64,000 nucleotides of DNA from Ruminococcus sp. AM22-13 (GTDB lineage Bacteria > Bacillota > Clostridia > Lachnospirales > Lachnospiraceae). Under the pieces are notes generated by a model, which searched no databases, was not told where the DNA came from, and saw nothing but the letters and a program-made list of their open reading frames with translations. Shown here piece after piece: positions 8,121 through 16,352 of this stretch (positions within the stretch are counted from its first letter, which is position 1; the number at the start of each line of letters is the position of its first letter). Location: NCBI RefSeq assembly GCF_003471165.1, contig NZ_QRIL01000010.1, forward strand, positions 62,001 through 126,000. Direction: 5' to 3'. The translations under genes and the position numbers were made by a program.

Positions 8121-10625
8121 ATGGGAAATATACTTTGGAGTGTAGACAAAAGAATATACAGTGATAAAGAAAATCATACTCTGACTATTACCGGCTGGGC
8201 CGTAGCCAGAGAACAGAAAATATGCAATTTTTCTCTTTATGGTTCAGGAAAAGAAATTTCTTTTCCTGAACTTTCGCGCTATGAAAGAACAGATGTGGCT
8301 GATAATCTAAAAGAAACAAAAGGGGTAAAAGAAATAAAAAACGCAGGCTTCACAATAAAGATACCGGAGATTCTGCAGCTTGCACAGGAACATGAAAGCT
8401 TACAGCTTGTACTGCAGGCAGGAAATGAAAAGGAAGTTATCTGGGAAGCATCTGCGCAGGAAATAAAGAAGTTTTGTACAGAAAGTCTTATCGAGTATCA
8501 TATCGACGAAGAGCAGATCACACAGGGAAATATCCTGACGATCAAAGGCTGGGTCGTAAATCAGATGGATTCTGATGATGTATTTGTTCAGAATTCGGAT
8601 GGAAAAGTCCTAGAATGTACGATCACCAGACAAAGACGGCCGGATGTGGAAGAGGTAAAGGGAATTCCAGAGGCGGAAAAAAGAAATCTCGGTTTTTGTA
8701 TCACAGTGAATCTGGAGAATATACACAGTCAGAATATCTGCATTTGTTTCCGTGGTCGGGACATACAAAAAATATATAAGATAGATGTAAAGAAGCTAAA
8801 GAGAGAAAATACAGGTTTTTATCAGCAGATGAAACTTCTGTCCCTGGAAAACAGACAGAAAAACCATGCGTATATAAAAGAAAACGGAATTGGAAGATTT
8901 TTCCGATATGTGAAAAACTCTCAGCTTAAGGATGGAGAGCAGGAATACGAGGACTGGCTGAAAGACCATGAAGCGTTTAGAAAAGAACTGAAAAGACAGA
9001 GAAATGCGATATTTTCTTATATGCCTTTAGTGAGCGTCGTGATTGTTCTGTCAGATACAGATGTAAAATCTCTGAGCAGTGTGATCGATGCATACATGGA
9101 TCAGACGTACAGTAACTGGCAGCTGTGTCTGGTGGATGTAAATCAGGGAGAAGAAACCGGAGACTTTTTGCGGAAGAAGTACAAAAAAGAAATCCGGTTA
9201 TCTTATAAAAAAATCACAGAAGATAAAGGCGCTTCTGAGAATCTGAATGCAGCGCTGAAACTCGCAATGGGAGATTACATTTTATTCTCTGATCAGAAAA
9301 CAGTACCGTCACCGGATGCTCTTTTCTGGATGATCAAGGCAGTTACTGAGAAGAAAGCAGATATGATCTATACAGATGAGGATGAAGTAAGTACAGATGG
9401 AAAGCATCATTACGATCCGAAATTCAAACCGGATTTTAATCTGTTCCGATTAAGAGAGAATAATTACATCGGGCAGTTCTGGGCAATCCGGAGAGACGTG
9501 CTGGAACAAAGCGGAAAGTTTCGTCCGGAATATGATGGGACTCAGAATTTTGACATGATTTTAAGATGCTGTGAACAGGCAAAAAAAATCGTGCATATTC
9601 CAAGAGTCCTCTGCCACTGCATGGAAAATGAAAACGGAGAATCTCACAAACAGCAGAAAGCCTGGGAGGCAGGAAGAAGAGCACTGGAAGATCATTATAA
9701 CAGAACACAGCTTCCGGCAGTTGCAGAGCCAGCAGATAAAGCAGGATGGTACAGAACTCATCTGGCAATTCAGTCAGAGCCGATGATCTCTATTATTATT
9801 CCGAGTAAAGATCATATTAATGATCTGGATTTATGTGTTTCTTCCATAGAAGAAAAAACGACCTGGAAAAATTATGAGATTATCATCGTAGAGAATAACA
9901 GTGTAGAGAAGGAGACATTTGTATATTACGAAACGCTGAAAAGCAGATATCCAAATGTCAGGATTCTTACGTGGAAAAAGGAATTCAATTACTCAGCAAT
10001 CAATAATTTTGCCGTAAGAGAGGCACAGGGAGAATATCTGTTATTCCTCAATAATGATGTTGAGATCATCACGGATTCATGGCTTGAGGAAATGTTACAG
10101 TTTTGCCAGCTAAAAGGCGTCGGAATGGTTGGTGCGAAGCTGTACTATCCGGATGATACGATTCAGCATGCCGGTGTTGTGGTAGGTCTTGGCGGTGTTG
10201 CAGCTCATGTTTTATGTAAACTTCCAGGGGATGCAGAAGGATATATGGGACGACTGCGCTGCGTGCAGGAAATGAGCGCAGTTACAGCCGCCTGCATGAT
10301 GGTAAAGACTTCTGTTTTTAAAGCAGTTGGCGGATTTGATGAAGAATTGAAAGTGGCGTTTAATGACATTGATCTTTGCATGAAAGTAAGAGATAAAGGA
10401 GAGAAGATCCTGTTTACGCCGTATGCAGAACTGTATCATTATGAATCCAAGTCCAGGGGAATGGAAGATACGCCGGAGAAGCAGCTGCGTTTCTCCAGAG
10501 AGGTAAATTGTTTCCGCAGAAAATGGGAAAGAGAACTGTTAAAAGGGGATCCTTATTACAACCCAAATCTGACGTTGAATAATACAGACTGCTCTCTGAG
10601 AAAACTGGAGAGAAATGGAGATTGA
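8121..10625 (+). CDS. Bimodular GT2 glycosyltransferase with two N-terminal beta-domains; first GT domain degenerate
   Basis: The preferred start is ATG 8121, three bases after the preceding stop and behind AAAAGGG; an in-frame ATG at 8085 lies inside the upstream gene. The ~834-residue product has two related N-terminal domains carrying the pattern TITGWAV (22-28) and TIKGWVV (~140-146), probably carbohydrate-binding or scaffold modules. Two GT-A domains follow. The second is intact (LLFLNNDVEI; FNDIDLCMKVR). In the first, the metal-binding DHDDE seen in the two paralogues is DQKTV (from Asp391), and the HWR motif is HCM, so it is probably inactive. It is cytosolic or membrane-associated and likely extends the exported glycan. 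Confidence 0.85.
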   Translation: MGNILWSVDKRIYSDKENHTLTITGWAVAREQKICNFSLYGSGKEISFPELSRYERTDVADNLKETKGVKEIKNAGFTIKIPEILQLAQEHESLQLVLQAGNEKEVIWEASAQEIKKFCTESLIEYHIDEEQITQGNILTIKGWVVNQMDSDDVFVQNSDGKVLECTITRQRRPDVEEVKGIPEAEKRNLGFCITVNLENIHSQNICICFRGRDIQKIYKIDVKKLKRENTGFYQQMKLLSLENRQKNHAYIKENGIGRFFRYVKNSQLKDGEQEYEDWLKDHEAFRKELKRQRNAIFSYMPLVSVVIVLSDTDVKSLSSVIDAYMDQTYSNWQLCLVDVNQGEETGDFLRKKYKKEIRLSYKKITEDKGASENLNAALKLAMGDYILFSDQKTVPSPDALFWMIKAVTEKKADMIYTDEDEVSTDGKHHYDPKFKPDFNLFRLRENNYIGQFWAIRRDVLEQSGKFRPEYDGTQNFDMILRCCEQAKKIVHIPRVLCHCMENENGESHKQQKAWEAGRRALEDHYNRTQLPAVAEPADKAGWYRTHLAIQSEPMISIIIPSKDHINDLDLCVSSIEEKTTWKNYEIIIVENNSVEKETFVYYETLKSRYPNVRILTWKKEFNYSAINNFAVREAQGEYLLFLNNDVEIITDSWLEEMLQFCQLKGVGMVGAKLYYPDDTIQHAGVVVGLGGVAAHVLCKLPGDAEGYMGRLRCVQEMSAVTAACMMVKTSVFKAVGGFDEELKVAFNDIDLCMKVRDKGEKILFTPYAELYHYESKSRGMEDTPEKQLRFSREVNCFRRKWERELLKGDPYYNPNLTLNNTDCSLRKLERNGD

Positions 10626-10626
10626 T

Positions 10627-13071
10627 ATGCCTAAGGAAATATTTGAAGTAGTAAGAGAGAGATTTCATTTATCTGATAAAAATTTATATATCGTTCAGGG
10701 ACACTGGCCCAAAGAAGCTTCCATGGAGGTTTATCTGGACAATAAGAAGCTGGAAGTATCTGTAAAAGAAAATAATAATGTAAGTGCGCTGGAGCGTTTC
10801 CAGGATCCTGAGAAGCTGGAAGGAATGCAGGTAACGGCAGAAATCCGGATACCGGAAGACTTAAACGGTTTTCATAAACTGGTGATCTATGAGAAATTTG
10901 CGGATAAAAAAACAGCCTGGTTTTCTGTTACAACGCGTGAGCTGGAGAAAAAAAGAGACAGGCCACAGGTTTATTTCGAAGAGGAGAAAGCAGAACAGGG
11001 AACTGTACGCATCAGAGGATGGGCGATCGCGCAGAAGCCGGTAATGATCCGGATTTTTGACGCAGATAAGAAGCCGGTTACGGCTGATATTCAGAGAACA
11101 GACAGAGTGGATGTAAACCAGATGTTTGAAGAAGCCAAAAACCCGGGAAAAACAGGATTCTTTGCTGAGATTACGAATGTTTCCGGAAAATGCCTGTATG
11201 TAGTTTTTTATGCCGGAGACAAAAAAAACGTACATGTCGTTCCACTGAGAAAAGCAGATATTCTGGTGAAAAAAATAGACAAATACGTAGAAAAAGGTAT
11301 TCGTTACTGGAAATCTCAGGGAGCAACGGCTTTGGCTGAGAAAGTAGTTACCAAAATCAAAAATGTACGTCAGGGCCCGCCGGTTTACCAGAAGTGGATC
11401 AGGCATCATCTGCCGGACAGGAGTGAGCTTGAGAAACAAAGGAAAACAACGTTTGCATATAATCCGAAGATTTCTTTTGTAGTGCCACTATATAAAACTC
11501 CGGAGAAATATTTGCGAAGGCTGGTCGAATCGCTTCAGGAGCAGACCTATTCAAACTGGGAACTTTGTTTCTCTGACGGAAGTGGTGCACAGTCACCTCT
11601 GACAGGTCTGTTAAAAGAGCTGACTGCGAAAGAGAAGAGAATCAAATATGTTTCTCATGAGGAGGCACTTCAGATATCAGAGAATACCAACAGCGCAATA
11701 GAACTTGCCACAGGTGATTTTATTGCCTTTGCAGATCACGATGATGAGCTGACACCAAATGCCCTGTTTGAATGTGTTAAGGCCTTGAATGACAAACCGG
11801 AAACACTGGTGATCTACACTGATGAAGATAAGATGTCAATGGATGGACATAAATTCTTCCAGCCACATTTTAAACCGGATTACAACCCGGATCTTTTGTG
11901 CACGGTAAATTATATCTGCCACCTGTTTGTAGTATCACGTAAAGTGATTGAAAAGACAGGTGGGCTCAGAAGCGAGTTTGACGGTGCGCAGGATTATGAT
12001 TTTGTGTTCCGCTGTGTGGAAACAGTAAAACCAGAAGAAATCTGCCATATTCCAAAGATCTTGTATCACTGGCGCTGTCATGAGGATTCTACCGCGGAGA
12101 ATCCGGAGAGTAAGCTTTATGCTTTTGAGGCAGGAAAACGTGCGGTTCAGGAGCACTATAACAGAATTGGTGTCAAGGCAGAGGTTTTTAAGGGAGAATA
12201 TCTGGGATTATACAGAACAAAGTTTATCAGAGATTATGATCCTCTGATCTCTGTTATTATTCCGAATAAAGATCACATTGATGATCTGAAAAGATGTATG
12301 GATTCAATCGAGAAGAACTCTACTTACAAAAATTATGAATATATTATCGTAGAAAATAACAGCACAGATCCTGCGACCTTTGAGTATTATAAGAAACTGG
12401 AGGCAGAGAATCCGAAAGTGCATATGGTATATTGGGATGGAGTCTTTAATTATTCTGCAATCAATAATTACGGAGCATTTTTTGCGAAAGGAGAGTACCT
12501 GCTTCTTTTAAATAATGATACAGAGATCATCAATTCGGATTGTCTGGAAGAGCTTCTGGGATATTGTATGCGTGAAGATGTCGGAGCAGTAGGCGCCAGA
12601 CTTTATTATGAGGATGATACGATTCAGCATGCCGGTGTTGTGATCGGTTTTGGCGGAATCGCAGGCCATTGCTTCGTCCAGCAGAAGAGAGGTACGACAG
12701 GATATTGCCACAGAATCATTTGCGCACAGGATTACAGTGCAGTCACAGCTGCCTGCATGATGGTAAAGAGATCTGCTTTTGATGCAGTAGGCGGACTTTC
12801 AGAAGAACTGGCAGTTGCATTTAATGATATTGATTTCTGTATGAAACTGAGACAGGCAGGATATCTGATCGTGTATAATCCATATGCGGAGTTATACCAT
12901 TATGAATCCAAGTCCAGAGGTTTGGAAGATACTCCAGAGAAGGTAGCGCGTTTCAATAAGGAAATCGCTGCTTTTGAGAAAAAATGGCCGGATATTTTAA
13001 AAAATGGAGATCCGTATTATAATCCGAATCTTACATTGAAAAGCCAGGACTTTTCTTTAAAAAGAATTTGA
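10627..13071 (+). CDS. Bimodular GT2 glycosyltransferase with N-terminal beta-domains
   Basis: ATG 10627 is preferred because TGGAG lies six bases upstream; an in-frame ATG at 10615 overlaps the preceding gene. The ~814-residue protein has an N-terminal beta-rich region with RIRGWAI (~129-134), the same module type as in the preceding gene. Two GT2 domains follow. The first has an intact FADHDDEL metal-binding motif (Asp370-Asp373), the second LLLLNNDTEI and FNDIDFCMKLR. Such two-domain GT2 enzymes commonly build alternating linkages in rhamnose-rich or related polymers; specificity cannot be read here. It is a close paralogue of the enzymes at 8121 and 16353, suggesting local duplication. 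Confidence 0.88.
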   Translation: MPKEIFEVVRERFHLSDKNLYIVQGHWPKEASMEVYLDNKKLEVSVKENNNVSALERFQDPEKLEGMQVTAEIRIPEDLNGFHKLVIYEKFADKKTAWFSVTTRELEKKRDRPQVYFEEEKAEQGTVRIRGWAIAQKPVMIRIFDADKKPVTADIQRTDRVDVNQMFEEAKNPGKTGFFAEITNVSGKCLYVVFYAGDKKNVHVVPLRKADILVKKIDKYVEKGIRYWKSQGATALAEKVVTKIKNVRQGPPVYQKWIRHHLPDRSELEKQRKTTFAYNPKISFVVPLYKTPEKYLRRLVESLQEQTYSNWELCFSDGSGAQSPLTGLLKELTAKEKRIKYVSHEEALQISENTNSAIELATGDFIAFADHDDELTPNALFECVKALNDKPETLVIYTDEDKMSMDGHKFFQPHFKPDYNPDLLCTVNYICHLFVVSRKVIEKTGGLRSEFDGAQDYDFVFRCVETVKPEEICHIPKILYHWRCHEDSTAENPESKLYAFEAGKRAVQEHYNRIGVKAEVFKGEYLGLYRTKFIRDYDPLISVIIPNKDHIDDLKRCMDSIEKNSTYKNYEYIIVENNSTDPATFEYYKKLEAENPKVHMVYWDGVFNYSAINNYGAFFAKGEYLLLLNNDTEIINSDCLEELLGYCMREDVGAVGARLYYEDDTIQHAGVVIGFGGIAGHCFVQQKRGTTGYCHRIICAQDYSAVTAACMMVKRSAFDAVGGLSEELAVAFNDIDFCMKLRQAGYLIVYNPYAELYHYESKSRGLEDTPEKVARFNKEIAAFEKKWPDILKNGDPYYNPNLTLKSQDFSLKRI

Positions 13072-13162
13072 GGCAGTACTCAAAAATTGCTGTTCACGTG
13101 CCGTTATTCTGAGATGGAAGGGAACAGTAGCGCTCAAAAAATAATTGAATGTGAAAGAAGAT

Positions 13163-14620
13163 ATGTTAAAGAAAAAGAAAACAGAGATAAATGAAAAGAC
13201 GATGACACTGGTCTTTGTGCTCCTTGCATTTGTACTTTTGACTGTCTGGGCGATGACGCAGCCATTTGATTCAGGACCGGATGAGCATATGAGATATCTT
13301 GTTGCAGATTATATATACAAGTATCATGGAGCACTCCCGCGGGGGGATGATCCGGAAGTCAGAAATAAGGTCTGGGGCATTTCCTATGCGTATTATCCGA
13401 TCGTGTCCTATATGGTTTCTGCGGTATTTATGAGGATAGCCAGACTTTTTACAAATCCGGGATATTCTATATTTAAGGTCGCGCGTATGGCAGATGTATT
13501 ATTTGTCACAGGAGCGGTATATTTTGTAGTAAAAGCTTCCGGCAAATTATTTCCAAAGGAAAAATATTCCCCGGAGGTCAGATGGATGTTTGCAGCGCTT
13601 GCCGGATTTATGCCGCAGGCAATTTTTCTGGGAACTTATGTAAATACAGATTCTCTGGCACTTTTGGCAGCAGCAATGATTCTGTACGCGTGGGCTTCTT
13701 ATCTTCGGGAGGACTGGACATGGAAGAACTGCATTGTCCTTGCTGTGGGAATGGCAGTTTGTGCGTTATCTTATTACAATGCATATGGCTGGATACTTTG
13801 TAGTTTTTTCTTTTTCTGCCTTACAATACTGCTTGGCAGGGAAGAGCCTTTCCCACAGAGAATCCGTTTTCTTTTTAGCCGGGGAATTGTGATTGCAGGA
13901 GTAACGATACTGCTTTGCGGCTGGTGGTTTATTCGTAATGCAGTTTTGTATAATGGTGATTTTCTTGGAAGAAGATCCTGCGCGGAATGTGCCGAGAAAT
14001 ATGCGCAGAAGGACTACAGACCATCTCTTTATCCTACACCGGAGAAGCTGAAATGGAGCTGGAAAGACATTATTTTTTATCAGGATCCGGGATGGTATCA
14101 TAACTGGGCATTGACTGTGTGCGTAAGCTTTATTGGTACATTTGGGCTGATGGAGATTTATATGCCATATGCTGTGAGCAAAATGTACATTGTATTTTTT
14201 GCAGTTGGAATATTAAGTGTTTTTCTGACAAGAGGGATATTTAACCTCCGAAAGACAATGTATATCCGACAGAAGAAAACGGTAGCAGGTGATACCTGGA
14301 AGATCAAGGCAAAAGTGACGTCGGGAAAGTGTAATGTAGAGGGAATCTTCCATTGGATGATGATCTTGCTGATCGTTATTCCGGTGATTTTATTTATGGA
14401 TTATGTGTATTACAATGATAATCAGGCACAGGGAAGATATCTGATGCCTGCGTTATATCCTCTGATGTATTTTGTTACACTGGGCTGGAACAAGATTCTG
14501 ACTAAGGTAATAAAAAATGAAAAAGTGAGAGGCTGGATATATAAAGCAATCACTGCTTTACTCGTCATTTCACCGTTTGCATGCTGGGCATTTCTTATAG
14601 TACCGTTTTATGCGAAATAA
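13163..14620 (+). CDS. DUF2142-type polytopic membrane protein
   Basis: The ~485-residue protein has about ten to twelve hydrophobic segments. Its N-terminal region (MTQPFDSGPDEHMRYLVADY) resembles DUF2142 membrane proteins, which occur in polysaccharide loci and look like GT-C-fold glycosyltransferases or related lipid-linked sugar enzymes. ATG 13163 with upstream AAAGAAG is used; an in-frame TTG at 13145 would add six residues and has no visible ribosome binding site. It lies 73 bp after the GT2 gene and ends at the convergent terminator. A role in adding a sugar outside the membrane is only a suggestion from family and context. Confidence 0.7.
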   Translation: MLKKKKTEINEKTMTLVFVLLAFVLLTVWAMTQPFDSGPDEHMRYLVADYIYKYHGALPRGDDPEVRNKVWGISYAYYPIVSYMVSAVFMRIARLFTNPGYSIFKVARMADVLFVTGAVYFVVKASGKLFPKEKYSPEVRWMFAALAGFMPQAIFLGTYVNTDSLALLAAAMILYAWASYLREDWTWKNCIVLAVGMAVCALSYYNAYGWILCSFFFFCLTILLGREEPFPQRIRFLFSRGIVIAGVTILLCGWWFIRNAVLYNGDFLGRRSCAECAEKYAQKDYRPSLYPTPEKLKWSWKDIIFYQDPGWYHNWALTVCVSFIGTFGLMEIYMPYAVSKMYIVFFAVGILSVFLTRGIFNLRKTMYIRQKKTVAGDTWKIKAKVTSGKCNVEGIFHWMMILLIVIPVILFMDYVYYNDNQAQGRYLMPALYPLMYFVTLGWNKILTKVIKNEKVRGWIYKAITALLVISPFACWAFLIVPFYAK

Positions 14621-14720
14621 AGGATGAAAGTTTATCTGGCGTTTTGTTTCAACAACTTTATCGTGCAGGCACGAACGGCTTTTTGACCTTTTGACCCTGA
14701 TATCATAATATATTAGAATA

Positions 14721-14794
14721 AAAAAGAGACATAAAACAAGGTAGGAGTTATTTTACAAAGAATAAGCTCTACCTTGTTTTTTATGTCTCTTTTT
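14721..14794. terminator. Bidirectional Rho-independent terminator
   Basis: A long inverted repeat (left arm AAAAAGAGACATAAAACAAG from 14721, right arm ending in TATGTCTCTTTTT) has an A-run on one side and a T-run on the other. It lies between the convergent DUF2142 gene and the carboxypeptidase gene and can serve both strands. Confidence 0.9.
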
Positions 14795-14860
14795 GATTAC
14801 GATTATCTGTACGTTTGCCTGTTTTAACGGCAGGTTTTGTCAGATAATAGGAATTGTAAA

Positions 14861-16141
14861 TCAGGACCGGATTACTTTGACCAGCAGGAATAAAAAGAAT
14901 AACAGGAATGCAGCTCCGATCGCACCGATGATATAATATGGTGTCGTTGTATGAGAAGCAGAGTAATTCTGTGCTGCTTCCATATTCTTCTGGCCGGTAA
15001 CGGCAGCATCATTTGACTGTTGCTCAGTATCTTCAAGTATCGCGGTTCCGACAGGGGTTCCGCCAAAGTAGTACTGGCGTGTGATCTGTCCGTCAGAAGA
15101 GGTATCCTCTGTAGTCAGGTTATCTTCTGTTGCACCGTTAGGAGCAATAACAGTACCGCCGGAAAGACGGTTGAAGTCAGTGTCAGCAATCGTTAACGGA
15201 GAGAAATTGTCAAATCCGTAATTAAGGAGCGCAACCGCCTCGTCGTCCGTAACACCGGATGCGCCATTTAAGACTACGCAGACAAGCTTCATATTATTCT
15301 TGGCTGCCTCGCAGACAAGCGTACTTCCGGAAGCTTCGGTATAGCCTTCTTTTCCACCGATACATGGTTCATAATAACCGTCACTGGCATTATTGATCAT
15401 GGTAAAACTGTTTGTAAGTACACGTTCACCGCCGGATACGTTGGTTGCCGGGAGTGTATAGGAAGTAGTTGCGGCAATGGTTCTGAAAGTCTCGTTTGCC
15501 ATGGCTGCTTCCATGATCAGAGCCATGTCATGCGCCGTTATATGCTGATTTTCATCAGGAAGCCCAGTCGGGTTGGTAAAGACTGTATTGGTACATCCAA
15601 GTTCCTGGGCACGTGTGTTCATTGTCTGTACGAAGGCATCTACGGAACCTCCGACGTGCTCTGCTACCTGCAATGCGATATCATTTGCGGATGCGACCAT
15701 AATTGCATATAAACATTGCTCCATAGTGAAGACTTCATCAAGCTGTGAGGAAATATTCGCTCCACCATCCGTAACACCGGATACGCCGGCTGCAGTCATA
15801 GTTACCTGATCATCCAGACTGCTATTCTCAAGGGCGACCAGACAGGTCATAACTTTGACTGCGCTGGCAGGATAAAGAGCCTGGTCGGCATTCTTGGAAT
15901 AGAGAACTGTATTGGTTGAGGTTTCCATTACAATAGCAGCAGTGGATGAAATATCGGAAGCCTGTGGCCATCCGTCAATACCGTTGGTAGTGACAACAGA
16001 TGGGTCGGCAGTCTGTGGCTGCACGGCAGTATCCGTGGCTTGTGCTGTTTCTTCAGCAGCAAAGACCGGAAGCTGGGAACATATAGTGACTGCACTAAGT
16101 CCCAGAGCCAGAAGCGCTGCGGTAATTCTTTTTTTCTTCAT
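14861..16141 (-). CDS. Second S11 D-alanyl-D-alanine carboxypeptidase with KEG instead of KTG
   Basis: This 426-residue paralogue of the 1665-3029 protein has a signal peptide ending near residue 28, a serine peptidase S11 domain and a C-terminal membrane anchor. The catalytic SAVK (Ser93, Lys96) and SAND (151-154) motifs are intact. The third motif reads GGKEGYTEASG, so the usual Thr of KTG is Glu265. In penicillin-binding enzymes that Thr contacts the substrate carboxylate, so activity or specificity may be altered. The gene is on the opposite strand to the glycan genes and diverges from the GT2 gene at 16353 through a shared promoter region. A degenerate or regulatory carboxypeptidase is an alternative. 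Confidence 0.9.
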   Translation of the reverse strand: MKKKRITAALLALGLSAVTICSQLPVFAAEETAQATDTAVQPQTADPSVVTTNGIDGWPQASDISSTAAIVMETSTNTVLYSKNADQALYPASAVKVMTCLVALENSSLDDQVTMTAAGVSGVTDGGANISSQLDEVFTMEQCLYAIMVASANDIALQVAEHVGGSVDAFVQTMNTRAQELGCTNTVFTNPTGLPDENQHITAHDMALIMEAAMANETFRTIAATTSYTLPATNVSGGERVLTNSFTMINNASDGYYEPCIGGKEGYTEASGSTLVCEAAKNNMKLVCVVLNGASGVTDDEAVALLNYGFDNFSPLTIADTDFNRLSGGTVIAPNGATEDNLTTEDTSSDGQITRQYYFGGTPVGTAILEDTEQQSNDAAVTGQKNMEAAQNYSASHTTTPYYIIGAIGAAFLLFFLFLLVKVIRS

Positions 16142-16213
16142 GGTATATTAAAACTCCTGTTTTTTAGTTCCAGATTGCCTGCGGCAATGGAATTTTGGCT
16201 TGTATGTCTCGGA

Positions 16214-16235
16214 TTTTGGCATATACATGCCAAAA
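16214..16235 (-). other. Hairpin in the carboxypeptidase leader
   Basis: TTTTGGCAT and ATGCCAAAA form a perfect 9-bp stem with a 4-base loop. A second small hairpin (ATTGCC/GGCAAT) lies at about 16173-16189. Both fall in the predicted 5' untranslated region of the minus-strand carboxypeptidase mRNA; their function is unknown. Confidence 0.5.
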
Positions 16236-16268
16236 CACCTCGCGGGATAGTGGCATGTGAACAGTAAC

Positions 16269-16298
16269 AGTATAACACATTTAGCGTGTTTCTTGCAA
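16269..16298 (-). promoter_or_regulatory. Predicted sigma-A promoter of the carboxypeptidase gene
   Basis: On the minus strand TTGCAA (16293-16298), 18 bp and TATACT (16269-16274) form a plausible -35/-10 pair. The sequence right after the -10 is GTTACTGTTCACATG, a motif repeated elsewhere in the window. Confidence 0.5.
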
Positions 16299-16321
16299 AA
16301 AATATCATACAATGTTAAAAT
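16293..16321 (+). promoter_or_regulatory. Predicted sigma-A promoter of the GT2 gene at 16353, sharing its -35 with the divergent promoter
   Basis: TTGCAA (16293-16298), 17 bp and TAAAAT (16316-16321). TTGCAA is its own reverse complement, so the same hexamer can act as the -35 for both divergent promoters. Confidence 0.5.
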
Positions 16322-16352
16322 AAAAAATCATAGTAAAAATCGAGGTTAATAT

